Below, in pieces: positions 5,997-9,497 of a DNA stretch of 9,497 nt. The notes below the pieces were generated by a model. It was not told where the DNA came from and did no database searches. It saw nothing but the letters and a program-made list of their open reading frames with translations. Origin of the DNA: an uncultured Clostridia bacterium (GTDB lineage: Bacteria; Bacillota; Clostridia; Oscillospirales; Acutalibacteraceae); contig CAJFUH010000055.1 of the NCBI GenBank assembly GCA_904420155.1, positions 1 to 9,497 of the forward strand, given 5' to 3'. How positions within the stretch are numbered: the stretch's first letter is position 1; each line of letters begins with the position of its first letter. A program made the translations under genes and the position numbers.

Positions 5997-7856
5997 ATGA
6001 CAATTGGTGAATGTAAAAATATCCGGGTTAACGCGATTGCCCAAAGCTGGCGCTATCACCGCTTTTGCAGCATAATCAGCGCCTTCCGGCTTGTTTCTTT
6101 TCTTCTGTTCGTTTTCGCTTTGGTGTGGGGGATCGTGGATCAAAACCCAATTGGGTATATCCTCTTTGGCGTTGGGTTCGCGGCCTTTGTCGCTTTGGTA
6201 ATCCTGCACCCCTATATGCTCAAAAAAGAAGCGTATTACGACGCCCGCGCCCTGGTATTAAAACGCTACCGCCTCCGTTTGGACAACCATTGGGCGGAAG
6301 AATTAGAAGAGGACGGCAAAGAATACCTATCGGACGAATTTCCCCAGGGAAAAGACCTGGATTTATTTGGAAAGCACTCGTTGTACCAATTCCTCTGTTC
6401 CGCTTTCACCCCGTATGGGCGGGACCTGCTGGCCAAATGGCTCACCGACCCGGTACCGGACATCGAGGAGCTGCTCTCCCGCCAGGAAGCGGTAAAAGAG
6501 CTTGGGGAACAACGGGAGCTGGGCTTCCAGCTCCAAACTGTGGGCATGCTCTTCCAAATGCAGGGCAAGAAAAAGTCAAAATCGGATATGGAGGACTTCC
6601 TGCAATATGCGGAAACCGATTCTAAAATTATTTCCCCTTTTTTCCATATTGTTTCCTGGGCCTTGCCCATCCTCACCGTTTGCCTGCTGATTTTGGCCGC
6701 CTTTGGGATCCTCCCCTGGGCCGCGGCTTCCGCCGGAGTGGTTTTACAGCTGCTGCTGGCTCTCCCCACCTACAAAAAAATTGGCGGCGCCCTGCATTCG
6801 CTTTTTAGCTTTCAAGATGCCGTGGACGCTTATGACGATATGTTCAAGGAAGTTGAAAGTTTCTATGTGAATTCCAAACGCCTGCAGGACCTGAGGCGTC
6901 AGATTTCCTGGTCCTCCGGCGCACGGGACGGTATCCGCAGCCTTAACCGGGTCTGCGAAATGGCCAAAATACGCCACAACCCTATCCTGTATATCATCGG
7001 CCTTTGTTTTTTGATGTGGGATTACCACACCGTATATGCTTTGGAACGCTGGCGCAAAAAATATGGCAAACAGATCCGCAAATGGCTGGAGGCCATTGGG
7101 GAACTGGAAGCCCTGGTCAGCCTGTCCGTCCCCTGTCTAGTGCGGGAAAACCACTGTTTTCCCACCTTTGTAGAGGGAGAATCCCCCGTGATAAAATCTG
7201 AACAGATGGCCCATCCCCTCCTTCCCCAGGAACAGGCGGTTCCCAACCCGGTGGATCTCCGGGCCAAAACCTGTATCATCACCGGTTCCAATATGTCGGG
7301 AAAGACCACTTATCTGCGTACCCTGGGGGTGAATGCGTTTCTGGCTTTTGCCGGGGGACCGGTGTGCGCCCGGGAGTTTGCCATCTCTCCTATGGCGGTG
7401 TTTACCTCCATGCGTATCGAAGACGACGTCAGCCAGGGGATTTCCACTTTTTATGCCGAAATTCTCCGCATCCGTTCTATGGTGGAATACGCCAAATCCA
7501 AACGGCCCATGCTGGTGCTCATCGATGAAATCTTCAAGGGTACCAATTCCGCCGACCGGATCATCGGCGCCACCCAGGCTATCCGGCGGTTATCCCTGCC
7601 TTGGGCCATTACCGTGGTTTCCACCCACGATTTTGAGCTATGCTCCCTGTCCCAGGATGAAACCATCCAGGCTGTGAATTTCCATTTTTCCGAATTCTAT
7701 ACCGGCGATGAAATCCACTTCGACTATATCCTCAAACCCGGCCAATGCCAAACCACCAACGCCCAGCATCTGCTGCGCATGGCCGGTATTCTGGAGGAAG
7801 GAGCGTCCTCCCCGTCCCATTCGGGGAATGTCTCTTCCAGCCTTGACAAATCCTGA
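5997..7856 (+). CDS. Membrane-embedded MutS-family ATPase (MutS domain V protein)
   Basis: Complete 619-residue protein. The C-terminal third is a MutS-type ATPase domain: Walker A GSNMSGKTT (430-438, Lys436), the DDVSQGISTF segment (476-485), Walker B LVLIDE (506-511) followed by FKGTNS (513-518), and STHD (542-545). The N-terminal part has no mismatch-binding domain. It shows hydrophobic segments near 31-47, 53-70, 219-238 and 241-257, and a weaker one near 329-341, so the protein is probably anchored in the membrane with the ATPase in the cytoplasm. The region 119-205 resembles the helical core that precedes the ATPase in MutS relatives. This membrane group is often labelled as mismatch repair MutS in databases, but its substrate is unknown and a repair role should not be assumed. 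ATG at 5997 has GGAG 8 bases upstream. The last 20 residues are serine-rich, and the final codons contain the -35 box of the next transcript. Confidence 0.9.
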   Translation: MTIGECKNIRVNAIAQSWRYHRFCSIISAFRLVSFLLFVFALVWGIVDQNPIGYILFGVGFAAFVALVILHPYMLKKEAYYDARALVLKRYRLRLDNHWAEELEEDGKEYLSDEFPQGKDLDLFGKHSLYQFLCSAFTPYGRDLLAKWLTDPVPDIEELLSRQEAVKELGEQRELGFQLQTVGMLFQMQGKKKSKSDMEDFLQYAETDSKIISPFFHIVSWALPILTVCLLILAAFGILPWAAASAGVVLQLLLALPTYKKIGGALHSLFSFQDAVDAYDDMFKEVESFYVNSKRLQDLRRQISWSSGARDGIRSLNRVCEMAKIRHNPILYIIGLCFLMWDYHTVYALERWRKKYGKQIRKWLEAIGELEALVSLSVPCLVRENHCFPTFVEGESPVIKSEQMAHPLLPQEQAVPNPVDLRAKTCIITGSNMSGKTTYLRTLGVNAFLAFAGGPVCAREFAISPMAVFTSMRIEDDVSQGISTFYAEILRIRSMVEYAKSKRPMLVLIDEIFKGTNSADRIIGATQAIRRLSLPWAITVVSTHDFELCSLSQDETIQAVNFHFSEFYTGDEIHFDYILKPGQCQTTNAQHLLRMAGILEEGASSPSHSGNVSSSLDKS

Positions 7857-7871
7857 CGAAGGTTTTATAAT
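7843..7871 (+). promoter_or_regulatory. Perfect-consensus promoter of the T-box/trpB2 unit
   Basis: TTGACA (7843-7848) and TATAAT (7866-7871) match the sigma-A consensus in all twelve positions, with the ideal 17-base spacer. The -35 box lies inside the last codons of the MutS-like gene, whose stop is at 7854-7856. Start of transcription is expected near 7878. Confidence 0.92.
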
Positions 7872-7877
7872 ACAGAC

Positions 7878-8171
7878 AATTTCATAAACAAAACCGATGA
7901 GTAAGAAGAGTAGGTAGAGAAGGTTCCTTCTCAGAGAGCCGCGGAAGGTGCAATCGCGGCAGGGGACGCTCCGCTGAATGGGCTTACGAGGGCGGCGTGA
8001 ACAGGGTTATGGAAACGTCTCAGTAGCGTCCGACGGAAGTCTCTTTCCGTTATCAAAAGAGCGTATATATTGCGTATACGGATGAGTGGACGAATGATTC
8101 GTCAAACCGGGTGGTACCGCAGGAGTTTACAAGCTCTTGTCCCAGTGTTGTGCTGGGGCAAGGGCTTTTTT
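7878..8171 (+). promoter_or_regulatory. T-box riboswitch, tryptophan (UGG) specifier
   Basis: Complete T-box leader sensing the charging state of a tRNA. Stem I starts with the helix GTAAG/CTTAC (7901-7905, 7983-7987). Above it is the specifier loop with AGTA (7909-7912) on one side and GAA (7976-7978) then TGG (7979-7981) on the other; TGG codes for tryptophan. The conserved CAGAGAG is at 7932-7938, and the distal hairpin 7938-7960 carries GGTG in its loop. A small hairpin at 8033-8050 is probably Stem III. The T-box GGGTGGTACCGC is at 8109-8120, with TGGT as the bases that pair with the uncharged tRNA 3' end. Uncharged tRNA-Trp would favour the antiterminator, using bases 8134-8143 that otherwise build the terminator. 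It turns on trpB2 when tryptophan is low. Confidence 0.95.
8132..8171 (+). terminator. Intrinsic terminator of the Trp T-box
   Basis: A 14-pair stem joins AGCTCTTGTCCCAG (8132-8145) to CTGGGGCAAGGGCT (8153-8166), with three G-U pairs and a 7-base loop, followed by T6 (8166-8171). The left arm overlaps the sequence needed for the antiterminator, so the two structures exclude each other. Confidence 0.95.
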
Positions 8172-8220
8172 ATTTCCAATTTGCCCATCTATCAAACAGA
8201 ACCAGAGAGGAGAATGCCAT

Positions 8221-9497
8221 ATGAAAGCACCCCACAGATTATATTTAACGGAAGACCAGATGCCTAAACAATGGTATAACGTGCGCGCCGATATGAAAGA
8301 GCAGCACGATCCCATTATCAATCCCGCCACCATGAAACCTGTACAGGAAAGCGACCTGTACCCCATCTTCTGCAAAAAGCTGGCCCATCAGGAGCTGGAC
8401 ACCGAAACCCGCTATGTGGATATCCCGGAAGAGGTCCAGGAAATGTACAAGATCTACCGGCCGTCCCCATTGATCCGGGCTTACAACCTGGAAAAGGCCC
8501 TGGATACCCCGGCAAAAATCTATTATAAATTTGAGGGCAACAACACCTCCGGCAGCCATAAGCTCAATTCGGCCATTGCCCAGGTCTATTACGCCAAGGA
8601 GCAGGGCCTGAAAGCCTTGACCACTGAAACCGGCGCCGGGCAATGGGGAACCGCCATGTCGGAGGCCTGCGCCTATTTCAACATGCCTTTGACCGTTTTT
8701 ATGGTAAAAGTCTCCTATCAGCAAAAGCCCTACCGCAAAGCGGTGATGCAGACCTTTGGGGCTGACGTCATCCCCAGCCCCAGCGACCAGACCCAGATCG
8801 GCCGAGCCATCCTGGAGGCCAACCCCGGCACGGGCGGAAGCCTGGGCTGCGCCATCAGCGAGGCGGTGGAACGGGCCGTCACCTCCGAAGGCACCCGCTA
8901 TGTGCTGGGTTCCGTGCTCAACCAGGTCCTGCTGCATCAATCCATCATCGGCCTGGAGAGCAAAATAGCCATGGAAATGCTGGATGAATACCCGGATATC
9001 GTCATCGGCTGCGCCGGCGGCGGATCCAATCTGGGCGGCCTGATTTCCCCCTTCATGCAGGATAAGCTCACCGGAAAAGCCAACCCCTATTTTATCGCGG
9101 TGGAACCCGCCTCCTGCCCCAGCCTCACTCGCGGCAAATATGCCTACGATTTCTGCGACACCGGAAAAGTCACCCCGCTGGCCAAAATGTATACGTTAGG
9201 GTGCGGCTTCATGCCTTCCGCCAACCATGCCGGCGGGTTGCGCTATCACGGAATGTCCCCTATCCTTTCCAAATTGTACCACGACGGTTACATCGACGAA
9301 GCCCGTTCTGTGAAACAAACCGAAGTCTTTGAAGCCGCCACCTTCTTTGCCAAACAGGAAACCATCCTGCCCGCCCCGGAATCCGCCCATGCGATCCGAG
9401 CGGCCATGGACGAAGCCATCAAGTGCCGGGAAAGCGGCGAAGCCAAAACCATCCTTTTCGGCCTGACGGGAACCGGTTATTTCGATATGACCGCCTA
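8221..9497 (+). CDS. trpB: Tryptophan synthase beta chain, TrpB2 type (partial, runs off the edge)
   Basis: The first 425 residues of a pyridoxal-phosphate enzyme that joins indole and serine to make tryptophan. The stop is not reached; TrpB2 proteins are usually about 450 residues, so little is missing. It is the long TrpB2 form rather than TrpB1: it has an extended N-terminal region before the substrate loop, and YRPSPLIRA at 79-87. The cofactor lysine is Lys114 in GSHKLNSA, the catalytic acid is Glu136 in TETGAGQWG, and the phosphate-binding glycine loop is CAGGGSNLGG (264-273). The end has LTGTGYFDMTA (415-425), typical of TrpB2. ATG at 8221 has AGGAG at 8208-8212, 8 bases upstream. No trpA or other trp gene is seen before it, so it may act alone on imported or released indole. 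Transcription is controlled by the Trp T-box. Confidence 0.95.
   Translation, partial: MKAPHRLYLTEDQMPKQWYNVRADMKEQHDPIINPATMKPVQESDLYPIFCKKLAHQELDTETRYVDIPEEVQEMYKIYRPSPLIRAYNLEKALDTPAKIYYKFEGNNTSGSHKLNSAIAQVYYAKEQGLKALTTETGAGQWGTAMSEACAYFNMPLTVFMVKVSYQQKPYRKAVMQTFGADVIPSPSDQTQIGRAILEANPGTGGSLGCAISEAVERAVTSEGTRYVLGSVLNQVLLHQSIIGLESKIAMEMLDEYPDIVIGCAGGGSNLGGLISPFMQDKLTGKANPYFIAVEPASCPSLTRGKYAYDFCDTGKVTPLAKMYTLGCGFMPSANHAGGLRYHGMSPILSKLYHDGYIDEARSVKQTEVFEAATFFAKQETILPAPESAHAIRAAMDEAIKCRESGEAKTILFGLTGTGYFDMTA

Noticed and set aside
7792..7830. Hairpins (GGAGGA/TCCTCC and CCCCG/CGGGG) near the end of the MutS-like gene as a terminator
   Set aside because: They lie within the coding sequence and no T-run follows either stem.
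8214..8216. ATG seven bases before the trpB2 start
   Set aside because: It is out of frame with trpB2, only one base from the ribosome site, and its frame ends after 17 codons.
8070..8267. 65-codon plus-strand frame across the T-box and the start of trpB2
   Set aside because: It runs through the T-box and terminator, which are RNA structures, and is out of frame with trpB2.
8245..8940. 231-codon minus-strand open frame opposite trpB2
   Set aside because: It is antisense to conserved TrpB2 motifs and has a glycine/histidine-rich composition typical of a shadow frame.
1..9497. CRISPR array, insertion sequence, tRNA or rRNA gene
   Set aside because: No regularly spaced repeats, transposase, terminal repeats or tRNA-like cloverleaf were found by reading the sequence.

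Overview
The window looks like chromosomal DNA from a Gram-positive Bacillota (Firmicutes) bacterium, probably clostridial. The main evidence is a complete T-box tRNA-sensing leader, strong AGGAGG-type ribosome sites, sigma-A-like promoters, mixed ATG/GTG/TTG starts and a base composition near 50% GC. Genus cannot be read from the sequence.

The left part (about 1-4800, all minus strand) is the distal end of a rhamnose-related surface or exopolysaccharide locus. In transcription order it holds a membrane polyprenyl-phosphate sugar-1-phosphate transferase that starts the lipid-linked glycan, a WbbL-like family-2 glycosyltransferase, an RgpB-like family-2 glycosyltransferase, and rmlA/rfbA, the first enzyme of dTDP-L-rhamnose synthesis. 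RmlA makes the precursor that the two transferases may use; rhamnose as their substrate is inferred, not shown. rmlA has its own strong promoter behind the glycosyltransferases. The first gene of the block is preceded by a leader of roughly 330 bases rich in perfect hairpins, with a plausible promoter at its far end.

In the middle, rlmA (23S rRNA guanine-N1 methyltransferase, minus strand, about 4847-5686) ends just before that leader. It is divergent from a plus-strand gene for a 619-residue membrane-embedded MutS-family ATPase (5997-7856). This protein keeps the MutS ATPase domain but has no mismatch-recognition domain. Both divergent genes appear to use extended -10 promoters.

The right part (7843-9497, plus strand) is a tryptophan-responsive unit. 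A perfect-consensus promoter has its -35 box inside the end of the MutS-like gene. It is followed by a T-box riboswitch with a readable UGG (Trp) specifier, an intrinsic terminator, and a TrpB2-type tryptophan synthase beta chain that runs off the right edge after 425 codons. The logic is that uncharged tRNA-Trp allows read-through into trpB2, which makes tryptophan from indole and serine. No trpA or other trp gene is visible.

No transposon, CRISPR array, tRNA or rRNA gene was seen. The most unusual items are the structured polysaccharide leader, the membrane MutS-like ATPase, and some details of the Trp T-box.
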